Below, in pieces: positions 50,280 to 59,207 of a stretch of 64,000 nt of DNA (its first letter is position 1; the number at the start of each line of letters is the position of its first letter). The position numbers and the translations under genes are program-made. The stretch is taken from contig JBPCUN010000142.1 in assembly GCA_051011115.1 (NCBI GenBank), positions 1-64,000 of the forward strand, read 5' to 3'. The stretch is from Profundicola sp051011115. GTDB lineage: Bacteria > Bacteroidota > Bacteroidia > Flavobacteriales > Weeksellaceae. Below the pieces are notes generated by a model, which saw only the letters and a list, made by a program, of their open reading frames with translations, was not told the origin of the DNA and made no database searches.

Positions 50280-52280
50280 ATGCAGGGAGAAGACGATTTA
50301 AGAGGGCTTGCCAAAATAATGGCTTTTATGCGGGCAGTCAGTATTCTTTTGGTGCTGATGCACCTTTATTGGTTCTGCTACGGTTTCTTTTTAGAACGTG
50401 GCTGGACGTTGGAAGTAATCAACAAGATGTTAGGCAATTTCGACCGTACGGCGGGCTTGTTTTCACATACCCTTTATACAAAAGCATTCGCTTTGGTTTT
50501 ACTGGCTTTGAGTTGCTTAGGGACAAAGGGTGTAAAGAATGAGAAGATAACCTGGTCTAAAATTTATGTGGCGTTGGGCATTGGCTTTGCGCTGTTCTTC
50601 CTGAACACACCATTGCTAAAGCTATCCCCCGCAACAAGCACATTTCTGTATATTCTTACTATCTCGTTAGGTTATATCGCCTTGCTGATGGCAGGCGTAT
50701 GGATGAGCCGATTGCTCCGTACCAACCTAATGGACGATGTTTTCAATAACGAAAACGAGAGCTTTCAACAGGAAACCAAGCTGATGGAAAACGAGTATTC
50801 CGTCAACCTGCCCACCAAATTTTACTACAAAGGCAAATGGAACAACGGTTGGATAAACATTGTAAATCCTTTCAGGGCATCAATCGTGTTGGGTACTCCG
50901 GGTTCCGGTAAATCTTATGCCATCGTAAACAACTACATCAAGCAGCAGATAGAAAAAGGCTTTAGTATGTACATCTACGATTTCAAGTTTGACGACCTTT
51001 CGACTATCGCCTACAATCATTTACTAAAGCACCGGGATAAATACAAGGTACAGCCGAAATTTTACGTGATAAATTTCGACGACCCACGCAAGAGCCACCG
51101 TTGTAATCCACTCAATCCCGATTTTATGACCGACATTTCTGATGCTTACGAAGCGGCTTATACCATAATGCTAAACCTCAACAGGTCGTGGATACAGAAG
51201 CAAGGCGATTTTTTCGTGGAAAGCCCAATTATTCTTTTAGCTGCTATTATTTGGTATCTGAAAATCTATGAGGATGGCAAGTATTGTACGTTCCCACACG
51301 CCATTGAATTGCTGAACAAAAAGTATTCGGACGTATTCACGATTTTAACCTCATACCCCGATTTGGAAAACTATTTGTCGCCCTTTATGGATGCGTGGCA
51401 AGGTGGCGCACAAGACCAGTTACAAGGGCAGATAGCATCGGCAAAAATACCTTTGTCAAGAATGATTAGCCCGCAGTTGTACTGGGTAATGACCGGGGAT
51501 GATTTTACACTCGACATCAATAACCCGAACGAGCCGAAGATTTTGTGCGTGGGTAACAATCCCGACCGCCAAAATATTTATTCAGCAGCATTAGGGTTGT
51601 ACAATTCCCGAATTGTCAAGCTCATCAACAAAAAAGGACAATTAAAGAGTTCGGTTATCATAGATGAGTTACCCACGATTTACTTCAGAGGACTGGATAA
51701 TCTTATTGCAACTGCGAGAAGTAATAAGGTGGCAGTATGTTTGGGCTTCCAGGATTTTTCGCAATTAACGAGGGATTACGGCGACAAGGAAAGCAAGGTA
51801 ATACAGAATACGGTAGGTAATATATTCAGTGGTCAGGTGGTTGGAGAAACGGCAAAAAGTCTTTCGGAGCGTTTCGGTAAAGTATTACAGAAACGTCAGA
51901 GTATGACCATTAACCGCAATGATAAATCCACCTCTATTTCCACACAGTTAGACAGCCTTATTCCGGCTTCCAAAATTTCAACGCTTACACAGGGTATGTT
52001 TGTCGGTTCTGTATCGGATAACTTTGATGAACGTATCGAGCAAAAGATATTTCACGCCGAAATCGTGGTAGATAATGAAAAGGTAGCCGCCGAAACCAAA
52101 GCCTACCAAAAGATACCCCAAATCTTATCTTTTGTAAATGAGCAGGGCGAGGATAAAATGAAGCAGGAAATTGAAAGCAATTACAAACAGATAAAAAAAG
52201 ACATCCTGAATATTGTTGTTAGCGAAATGGAGCGTATCAAGAATGACCCGAACTTGCAGCATTTGGTACAGGACGGATAA
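50280..52280 (+). CDS. mobC: Type IV coupling protein MobC (TraG/VirD4-like, 666 aa)
   Basis: Links relaxosome to the channel. N-terminal membrane domain with YWFCY-type spans (HLYWFCYGFFLERGW, FALVLLALSCLG, ALGIGFALFFLNTP, YILTISLGYIALLMAGVW). Walker A LGTPGSGKSYA near 203-213; Walker B SVIIDELPTIYF near 455; YDFKFDDL; C-terminal RYGDKESKVIQNTVGNIFSGQVVGETA. The VirD4/TraG architecture of Bacteroidota MobC. It stands apart from mobA-mobB, with its own operator array and a terminator after it. Confidence 0.93.
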   Translation: MQGEDDLRGLAKIMAFMRAVSILLVLMHLYWFCYGFFLERGWTLEVINKMLGNFDRTAGLFSHTLYTKAFALVLLALSCLGTKGVKNEKITWSKIYVALGIGFALFFLNTPLLKLSPATSTFLYILTISLGYIALLMAGVWMSRLLRTNLMDDVFNNENESFQQETKLMENEYSVNLPTKFYYKGKWNNGWINIVNPFRASIVLGTPGSGKSYAIVNNYIKQQIEKGFSMYIYDFKFDDLSTIAYNHLLKHRDKYKVQPKFYVINFDDPRKSHRCNPLNPDFMTDISDAYEAAYTIMLNLNRSWIQKQGDFFVESPIILLAAIIWYLKIYEDGKYCTFPHAIELLNKKYSDVFTILTSYPDLENYLSPFMDAWQGGAQDQLQGQIASAKIPLSRMISPQLYWVMTGDDFTLDINNPNEPKILCVGNNPDRQNIYSAALGLYNSRIVKLINKKGQLKSSVIIDELPTIYFRGLDNLIATARSNKVAVCLGFQDFSQLTRDYGDKESKVIQNTVGNIFSGQVVGETAKSLSERFGKVLQKRQSMTINRNDKSTSISTQLDSLIPASKISTLTQGMFVGSVSDNFDERIEQKIFHAEIVVDNEKVAAETKAYQKIPQILSFVNEQGEDKMKQEIESNYKQIKKDILNIVVSEMERIKNDPNLQHLVQDG

Positions 52281-52283
52281 TTT

Positions 52284-52314
52284 AAAAGGGAGGCTTAAAT
52301 GACCTCCCTTTTTT
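52284..52314 (+). terminator. Terminator after mobC
   Basis: AAAAGGGAGG (52284-52293) / CCTCCCTTTT (52303-52312), 9-nt loop, T-run. Three bp after the stop. Confidence 0.85.
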
Positions 52315-52334
52315 ATTGCCTGCCCGTTCAGGTT

Positions 52335-55300
52335 TTACAATACGCCACGAGGCAAATGAATACCTTTTGTCCGTATAATGCTTTCCTGAACCTTTGGAGC
52401 TTCTTTCTGCTTTTCTGCCTGCTCCGGAGCATCTTGTTTGGTTTCTGGTGTAATAGATAGCTGTATCTTTCTTTCTACGGCAGCCAGTTCCGTTTTGAGT
52501 TCGCCCAGTTTACTTTCTTTCGACCAAGTACCGTTAACCACTTCCTGAAGAATGGGCAGGTCTTTTTGTATCTCCGTAATTTTCTTGTGCTCCTGCTCGA
52601 TATAGCCGGGCAATTTCTCCAGTGCATTAAGGAAGTTCGTAGCAGCCAGCTTTTCATCTTTAGCAATCACACCGTTGTTGTAGGTATATTTGATATTGCC
52701 CTCGCCCTGTACCAAAAAACGGTTTACCCTTATATCCACACCCTCTTTTTCGGACATTTCCGTTTTTACCAAAAGCGTAAATCCGTATAACGTACCGATT
52801 TCTTCATACTGACCTCCGGTTCGGGCTTTGTCCGCAATCTGGTTGAGTTTTGCACCGATTTGTTTAATATCGGCATTGGGCGGTAAGCCATCCAACTGTA
52901 CAGGATTTACGATTGTACCGTCTGACCGTTTTTGGATACGCTCTTGCAGATTATTCCAATCAAGGCTCATACGGTTTAAACGAGATTGAGTGCTTTGCAA
53001 CATTTCCGTATAATCTTCCAATTTGTACTTCGCACTATACTTTGAACGGTTGAACGCCTGTTTTTCGCTTTCCAACCCGGCAATCTGTTTTTCCAATTTG
53101 GCTTTATCCAACAGGTCTGTATTTCCTGATAGGATAGCCACGTATTCCGAAAAATTCATTCCCGATTTTTCGTCCATACTGCCCTCGTCAATAGTACGTT
53201 TGCCGAGGTTATTGTTTTTTAATTGGTCTATAAAAAGTTGCTTATTGTACAACAGATTGAACTTGTAACTATCCAATGATTTTTCTACGGCATAGATAAT
53301 CACATCTACTTTGTTATCGGCAAAGAATTTGGCAATCTCATTACCTTTTCGAACGGCTCTGCCGTCCCTTTGAGCAAGGTCGCTTGGTCGCCACGGCGTA
53401 TCGAGATGATGAACGGCAACGGCTCTTTTCTGTGCGTTCACGCCAGTTCCGAGCATACTTGTGGAACCGAACAACACACGGATTTTGCCCTCGTTCATTC
53501 CTTTGATAAGTTCCTTACGTTGCTTATCATTTTTGCCTTCCTGTATAAAACGGATTTCGTTTGCAGGTATGCCGTGGTCTTCCACGAGCTTGCGTTTGAT
53601 TTCGGAGTACACATTCCATTCGCCCGGCTTGTAGGTTCCCAAATCGGAGAAAACGAACTGTGTTCCTTTCTGTGCGTTGTATTGGTTGTAATACTTGGTA
53701 ATGTTTGCCGCACAATGCGAAGCCTTGTTATCGGGGTGGTCATCATACGCACCGCTTACCATCCGCATATCCAAAGACATTTTACGGGCGTAGTCCGTTG
53801 CGATGAGCATCTTTGCTTTTTCTTCCGATGGAGATAAAGGTGCTCTTCCGAGTAGTTCTCCTTTTCCTGTTTTTGCAAATTCCATCAGACTTTGGATAAA
53901 TTCTTCCTGGTCGGGAGTAGGCGGTATATTGTACAACACCTCGTTCTTATTGGGGCGGTCAATTCCTATATCTTTTGCCGTTCGGTAATCCGTAATTTCG
54001 GAGTAGAATTGTGCCAGTTCCGGCACTTTGATAAAGTATCGGAAACGTTCTTTAGCTACAATGTTGTTAGCAACAGAAAATTCATAATCGGTCGTTTTCC
54101 TTGCATAGATAGCTGCCCACGCATCAAAAGAATGAATGCCCTGTTTTTCCAATGCCCGTGGTCGCAGGTATTTGAACAGCAGATATAGTTCCGTTAATGA
54201 GTTGCTGATGGTAGTTCCTGAAAGAAAGGTTGCTCCCATATCCGCATTGGTACGCTCCTGAATAGTACGGATAGCAAAGAGCAGGTTCAATGCTTTTTGG
54301 CTTCCGTCCACATTGCCCAATCCGGCAACCCTTGTATGCCTTGTGTTGAACATCAGGTTTTTGAATTGGTGGCTTTCATCAACGAACAAGTGGTCAATGC
54401 CCATCATCTTAAAATCCACCACATCATCTTTTCGGTTTTCAATATCGTGTTGCAGGGTTTTGAGCTTGACTTCGAGGTTTTCTTTCCGCTTGATTACTCC
54501 GGCAAGCATCCCTCTGGTAACTTCCTTGCCTTGCGATTGCAGGGCATCGAGGTTACGCTCTACGCTGTCTAATTCTATTTGGAGTATTTCTTTTTGAATT
54601 TCGGGCGATTGCGGTATCATTCCGAATTGGTCGTGTGTCAGTATCACACAATCCCAATCGTTGTTTTTAATGTCGCCAAAAATCCGCAGGCGTTTTTGGG
54701 GCGTAAAATCTTCCTTGCCAGGAAACAGAATTTTTGCGTGTGGGTAAGCCGTGCGGTAGGCTTCGGCAATTTCGTGAACATTGCTTTTCAGCCCGATAAT
54801 CATAGGCTTATGGGCTAACCCCAAACGCTTCATTTCCTGTGCAGCCGTACACATTACCAACGTTTTTCCTGCACCTACTTCGTGGTCGCAAATTGCCCCG
54901 TTGTTGAGCTTTATCATCCAAACGGCATCCTTTTGGCTCGAATACAGGTCATTAATGCCTAAGCCCTTGCAGTCTAATCCCGGAAACTCCTGATGTGTGC
55001 CGTCGTAGTTAGGGCGGACGAAACAGTTAAACGTATCATTATATTGGTCGGTCAGCCTTGTTTTGAACTCATCGTTTTGGGCGTGAAGCCAATCGGTAAA
55101 GGCGTTGCGGATTTCATCAATCTTAGTATTCGCCATTTGTATGGCTTCCATATCCCGCACTTTGACATCTTTGCCTTCAACCGTTATTGTTTTTGAAATA
55201 TCGGGCGTGGTATTGACAAGGGCGTGTTTGAGCAGGGCAATCCCATCATACGTCCGGCTTTGGGCTTTGACGGCGTATTTCTCCCAAATGTGTACGTTCT

Positions 55301-57755
55301 TCTGTTTGCAGGTTACGGAAAAGTCATCGGCACTGTCGGAATAATGGACACGGACTTCTGCATCGAACAGGTGCGATGCAAACCGGGCATAAATACCTGT
55401 GGGTATCCAGCGTTCGCCCAGATTAAAATCGAGTTCTTCAAATTCAATTCGTATTGGTCTTGCTTCCTCTAATACGGTAAGGCTTTCTTTGGCTTGTGTA
55501 TCATCGGGATTGCTTTCGAGATAGGCTCTGACTTTCTCCGCTTTTTCCACTACGTTCCCTGCAATCCAGCGTTCGGCTATTTCATATTCCTTTTGAAGTG
55601 GATTGTAGTAGATACGACCGTGTAAGGCTTCTTTCAAAGCATCGTCAGGCATACCGCTGATTTCGGACATAAAGTCCAAATCCACGCTTCCGTACTTGTT
55701 CAACGAAGCTGATAACGCTTCTTCGGGATTATCCGTTGCTATGGTTATAGTAGAAAAACTAACAGGTCTGCTGAATATATCGGCTTTGTGTACCACGCCA
55801 CCAATAACACGTTCCAAATAAGGGATTTCCTTACCGGAACTATCCGTTTTGATGAGCTTGATATTATCGGCACTGTTGAGGTTGCCGTACCTTTTAATAA
55901 AGGCATCGTAAAGGCGATTAAGGTTTTCCCTTTCTTCTTTGTATTCGGTCTGATGCTGTGCCTCTTTTGTGTAAAGCTGTTGGTAAACATCACGCACCCC
56001 GATATACGCTTCGGCTCTTGCTTTCTGTAAGGTCGGTAACTGTAAAGGGTGGAATACAGCCGTACCGTCTGCTATATCTACATCTTGCAGATGACCGACC
56101 CAACCATTATCCACCACAAGGCAATCGTTGCGATGGAACGATTGCAGTTTGCCACTGTACGGAGCAGGTTCGGGAATGGTATCGGGAATAGCTGGCTTAT
56201 CAGCTTGGCCATTCTCATTGATACTTGAAAACAGGTCGCCGATAACTTCCTGTTTTTTGCCGTTGGCTGATGTATTTCCATTGGTAGGTCTATTAGTAAC
56301 AGGAGGCGTATAAGGTTGTTGCATCGCACTGAACAGGTCGGTTTGGCGACCTATTGCACGGCGGTTTGTTTTAGTGCTTTGCCTTTTGGCTTGCGTGGTT
56401 CTTTTGGGCGGAGCAGCAACCATTACAGGTTCGTCCGCATTTTCAAACAGGTCGAAGATGCTTAGTTGCTTTAATTCCTGTGGGCTTTCCCGATGGGTTA
56501 CAGGCGTGGGTACAGGTTGCGGTTTTGGCTGAATGATTACAGGCTCAATAACCGGAGGTGTAACCGTTGGTTCAATCGGAATTTGTATTATAGGTTCATC
56601 GTTCCGTTCGCCTTTGTACAAACCTATATTCAGGTGCTTGCCAAAATCTTCGGAAAGCATTTGTTTTAAATCTTTGGCAATTCCCTCAACGCCGTCTTTA
56701 TGCGTATAGATTAATGCAGGTTGTCCGTATGGGTCGGTATCTAATTTACGTTCGGTATGCACAATCCTTGTGTTGTCCTGAAAGAGTGCATTACCAGGTG
56801 TATTGTATTCTGTTTGCCTGCTTTGGCAAAACAGATCTTCCCTTTCGGTCAGATTTTGTTTTGCCGTATTCTTTTGCAGGATAATCAGGTCGCTTCCGAC
56901 TTCTGTACCTGCATATTCTGTAAAAAGATTGTTGGGTAAGCGAACAACCGAAACCAGATTATTATCCTGCATTAACGCCTTGCGTATGGGTTCGTTCTTA
57001 GGGCTGTTCAGAATGCCCTGTGAAGTAATGTAAACCAACAAACCGCCCTCACGGAGCATATCAGCACCTTTCAGAAAAAAGTAATTGTGTATGCTTCGGG
57101 CTGCCTGTACTTTTGCACTGTCCCTGCTACGGGAATAGGAAAGGTCGAAAACGGAAGTATCGCCAAATGGTATATTGCTGGCAATTACATCATAGCTGTT
57201 TTGTTCCTTTTCGAGAATTTCTTCAAAACCACTTACACGGATATTGCTTTCGGGGTAAAGCTGTTTTAAAATCTTGCCTGTGAGCAAGTCTTTTTCATAA
57301 GCGGTAATACTTTGTTGGTTTTCCGAAAAGGACTGTACGAATGAGCCGATACCTGCGGACGGTTCAAGGAATTTATCAATGTTCAGACCTCTTTCACGCA
57401 AGGTTGCGGAAATCGCATCTATTACCTGTGGCGGTGTATAAAAAGCTGTCAGTACGGAACTTTTCATACTGTCCACATACCTGCGGTATTGCTTATCGTC
57501 TTCGGAATTTTCTTTGAGCAGTTGGTGGAGTTCCTGCGTAATAGGGAAAAGGTCGTGTTCGGTTTTTCTCCAATGATTGATGTCTATTTCGTTGGCTATG
57601 GGGTTCAGCACGAATTTAAGACCGCCAAATCCGCTGTATTGCATCATTAGCAGTCTTTCGCCTACGGTGGCTTGCCGTTTCTCCTTTTCCAGTTTAAAAG
57701 CAATTCGCAGGGCATCAATATTCTGTTGGAGATGTTGCTTCTTACTGAAGCCCAT
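52335..57755 (-). CDS. Giant methylase-helicase protein of the ICE (1806 aa)
   Basis: N-terminal N6-adenine-methylase-like domain: motif I EPSAGIG (131-137) and NIPF (194-197) in place of NPPY. Long Pro/Lys/Gln-rich linker (~400-560). C-terminal SNF2/superfamily 2 helicase: EVGAGKTLVM Walker A near 960, VDESHQFKNL near 1120, and the helicase C motif GTGVNAQKRAVAVHHLDTPWRPSDLAQRDGRAVRKGNE near 1450. Giant proteins with this fusion (often called BMF/DEAD-box helicase-methylase) are a stable part of Bacteroidota ICEs. Role not established: suggestions are anti-restriction or processing of the incoming strand. Variant NIPF may not be catalytic. Confidence 0.85.
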   Translation of the reverse strand: MGFSKKQHLQQNIDALRIAFKLEKEKRQATVGERLLMMQYSGFGGLKFVLNPIANEIDINHWRKTEHDLFPITQELHQLLKENSEDDKQYRRYVDSMKSSVLTAFYTPPQVIDAISATLRERGLNIDKFLEPSAGIGSFVQSFSENQQSITAYEKDLLTGKILKQLYPESNIRVSGFEEILEKEQNSYDVIASNIPFGDTSVFDLSYSRSRDSAKVQAARSIHNYFFLKGADMLREGGLLVYITSQGILNSPKNEPIRKALMQDNNLVSVVRLPNNLFTEYAGTEVGSDLIILQKNTAKQNLTEREDLFCQSRQTEYNTPGNALFQDNTRIVHTERKLDTDPYGQPALIYTHKDGVEGIAKDLKQMLSEDFGKHLNIGLYKGERNDEPIIQIPIEPTVTPPVIEPVIIQPKPQPVPTPVTHRESPQELKQLSIFDLFENADEPVMVAAPPKRTTQAKRQSTKTNRRAIGRQTDLFSAMQQPYTPPVTNRPTNGNTSANGKKQEVIGDLFSSINENGQADKPAIPDTIPEPAPYSGKLQSFHRNDCLVVDNGWVGHLQDVDIADGTAVFHPLQLPTLQKARAEAYIGVRDVYQQLYTKEAQHQTEYKEERENLNRLYDAFIKRYGNLNSADNIKLIKTDSSGKEIPYLERVIGGVVHKADIFSRPVSFSTITIATDNPEEALSASLNKYGSVDLDFMSEISGMPDDALKEALHGRIYYNPLQKEYEIAERWIAGNVVEKAEKVRAYLESNPDDTQAKESLTVLEEARPIRIEFEELDFNLGERWIPTGIYARFASHLFDAEVRVHYSDSADDFSVTCKQKNVHIWEKYAVKAQSRTYDGIALLKHALVNTTPDISKTITVEGKDVKVRDMEAIQMANTKIDEIRNAFTDWLHAQNDEFKTRLTDQYNDTFNCFVRPNYDGTHQEFPGLDCKGLGINDLYSSQKDAVWMIKLNNGAICDHEVGAGKTLVMCTAAQEMKRLGLAHKPMIIGLKSNVHEIAEAYRTAYPHAKILFPGKEDFTPQKRLRIFGDIKNNDWDCVILTHDQFGMIPQSPEIQKEILQIELDSVERNLDALQSQGKEVTRGMLAGVIKRKENLEVKLKTLQHDIENRKDDVVDFKMMGIDHLFVDESHQFKNLMFNTRHTRVAGLGNVDGSQKALNLLFAIRTIQERTNADMGATFLSGTTISNSLTELYLLFKYLRPRALEKQGIHSFDAWAAIYARKTTDYEFSVANNIVAKERFRYFIKVPELAQFYSEITDYRTAKDIGIDRPNKNEVLYNIPPTPDQEEFIQSLMEFAKTGKGELLGRAPLSPSEEKAKMLIATDYARKMSLDMRMVSGAYDDHPDNKASHCAANITKYYNQYNAQKGTQFVFSDLGTYKPGEWNVYSEIKRKLVEDHGIPANEIRFIQEGKNDKQRKELIKGMNEGKIRVLFGSTSMLGTGVNAQKRAVAVHHLDTPWRPSDLAQRDGRAVRKGNEIAKFFADNKVDVIIYAVEKSLDSYKFNLLYNKQLFIDQLKNNNLGKRTIDEGSMDEKSGMNFSEYVAILSGNTDLLDKAKLEKQIAGLESEKQAFNRSKYSAKYKLEDYTEMLQSTQSRLNRMSLDWNNLQERIQKRSDGTIVNPVQLDGLPPNADIKQIGAKLNQIADKARTGGQYEEIGTLYGFTLLVKTEMSEKEGVDIRVNRFLVQGEGNIKYTYNNGVIAKDEKLAATNFLNALEKLPGYIEQEHKKITEIQKDLPILQEVVNGTWSKESKLGELKTELAAVERKIQLSITPETKQDAPEQAEKQKEAPKVQESIIRTKGIHLPRGVL

Positions 57756-58179
57756 TTTCCTCTATCCATATTGCGATGGTTCCAGTCAGTTCGGTATAGA
57801 GTAAATCAAACTCATAACCGTAGGCGAAATCATCGGTTAATTCATATCCTGCGAGAACAGCCTCACAGACAGGGAACATTTTAAGGGCAAACGGTCGCAG
57901 TTCCTCATCTGCCATTACGGTATCAAACTCATTGCATACCACCTGAAAAACAGTGTCGAATTTGGAGAAGTGTAAGCCCTCAAAAAGTATGTAGTTGGCT
58001 ATTTCATTGCATTGCTCAATGGGGTTTCCCGCCCTGAAAGCACCCTCATAAGCATTGGAAGCCCACGAAGAACGCTGGTCGATAAATTTTTGGTCGTGTG
58101 CCTTTTCGGGGAAGCTACTGTTTAACAGTTCTTGCAGTCGTAATCTGAAATACGATAGGTCTTTTTGCTGTACATCCAT
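57742..58179 (-). CDS. DUF1896 family protein (145 aa)
   Basis: DUF1896-type: DLSYFRLRLQELLNSSFPEKAHDQKFIDQRSSWASNAYEGAFRAGNPIEQCNEIANYILFEGLHFSKFDTVFQVVCNEFD, with the conserved region around NEIANYILFEGLHFS. Function unknown; always near the giant helicase in these elements. Overlaps the helicase start by 14 bp, coupled translation. Array D lies 69 bp upstream, so it leads the DUF1896-helicase operon. Confidence 0.8.
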   Translation of the reverse strand: MDVQQKDLSYFRLRLQELLNSSFPEKAHDQKFIDQRSSWASNAYEGAFRAGNPIEQCNEIANYILFEGLHFSKFDTVFQVVCNEFDTVMADEELRPFALKMFPVCEAVLAGYELTDDFAYGYEFDLLYTELTGTIAIWIEENGLQ

Positions 58180-58248
58180 ACTATATTTTGTTTTAGAATT
58201 TTACTTAAATCCTAAAATTAGAAGCAGGAGCAAATGCCTATGAGAATG

Positions 58249-58282
58249 TTGCAGGGTTTGGCTTTGAAAGGCAGGATTTGGC
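58249..58282 (-). promoter_or_regulatory. Phased-repeat operator array D, upstream of DUF1896-helicase
   Basis: Gene orientation: GCCAAATCCT, GCCTTTCAAA, GCCAAACCCT, GCAA: starts at 1, 11, 21 and (one mismatch) 31. 69 bp before the ATG at 58179. Confidence 0.6.
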
Positions 58283-58294
58283 GTAATAGGCAAC

Positions 58295-58320
58295 AAAAAA
58301 CCTCCGATAATTCGGAGGTT
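58295..58320 (-). terminator. Terminator of the topB-ORF6N operon
   Basis: AACCTCCGA (58299-58307) / TCGGAGGTT (58312-58320) with a 4-nt loop; on the minus strand a T-run follows. Directly after the ORF6N stop, between it and array D. Confidence 0.82.
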
Positions 58321-58325
58321 CATTT

Positions 58326-59207
58326 TTATGGCTTATTCAAGATTTGAAGCATCCTGCCGACTTCAATATCCATTCTTGAAAAGGCAAACCATTTTTTGCC
58401 CAGGTCTTTGAGTGATGCCCCGATGTGGTAGAGTTCTGTATGGTCAATAATCAAGAAACGGTCGTGGGCATCGGAGAAAAGCTCAATATCTACCGGAGGA
58501 TATTGGCTATTGTAGCGTTGTAAATCCAACCGTAATTGATTACTGATATTTTTAGTAAGGATTGTGGCTGTTACATTGTCTTTGCGTTTCCCCAATAACG
58601 TAAGCACGGTATCATCCACATAATTATCAAGCAGGATAATGGAACTTGTGGCATTGCGGATAATATCGGAAACAAAGGCATAGGCATCAAAAACCTGCCC
58701 GTTATAGAAAATGCCTTTTTCGCTGTGCAGCTTATCACTTTCCAAAGCCTTAAAAATCTCTTCAAATTTTTGGTCGGCTTCCAGTTGCTTTAACTCGATA
58801 TTATCCAAACGATGAAACAAAGAAGCATTGCTAATAAGCATACGCCGCATTTCTACAAAGGCTTCCATTATTTCAACACTCATTTTAACGGCTATGTCTG
58901 AACGGAGTATGGCAGATGCCATTGCAACGCCTTGTTCGGTAAAAACATAGGGTAAATAACGTCTGCCGCCGTAGCTCAAACTTGAGGTTCCAATTTGGAA
59001 CCTCAAGTTTTCAACTTCCTCTTCGGTCAGTTGAAAGCAGAATGATACAGGAAATCGCTCAATATTTCTTTTAACGGCTTTGTTCAGGTTCTTTGTTTCT
59101 ACCTGATATAAGGCAGCGAGGTCACTATCCAACATTACCTGTTTGCCCCGGATAGTATAAATCAGGTTCCTGATTTCTTTGGGTACGATTGACGGTTTAT
59201 TTTCCAT
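58326..59207 (-). CDS. ORF6N-domain protein with C-terminal PLD-like domain (293 aa)
   Basis: N-terminal phage-type ORF6N DNA-binding domain (~10-115: KEIRNLIYTIRGKQVMLDSDLAALYQVETKNLNKAVKRNIERFP, YVFTEQGVAMASAILRS). The C-terminal half has FYNGQVFDAYAFVSDIIRNATSSIILLDNYVDD and HDRFLIIDHTELYHIGASLKDLGKKWFAF, a single HKD/PLD-like fold with HxxF-type signature. Combination resembles antirepressor or defence-related proteins; function unknown. Start 59207 overlaps the topB end by 11 bp. Confidence 0.78.
   Translation of the reverse strand: MENKPSIVPKEIRNLIYTIRGKQVMLDSDLAALYQVETKNLNKAVKRNIERFPVSFCFQLTEEEVENLRFQIGTSSLSYGGRRYLPYVFTEQGVAMASAILRSDIAVKMSVEIMEAFVEMRRMLISNASLFHRLDNIELKQLEADQKFEEIFKALESDKLHSEKGIFYNGQVFDAYAFVSDIIRNATSSIILLDNYVDDTVLTLLGKRKDNVTATILTKNISNQLRLDLQRYNSQYPPVDIELFSDAHDRFLIIDHTELYHIGASLKDLGKKWFAFSRMDIEVGRMLQILNKP

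Noticed and set aside
53370..57884. Many plus-strand frames opposite the giant helicase
   Set aside because: Shadows of a long conserved minus-strand gene; no domains.
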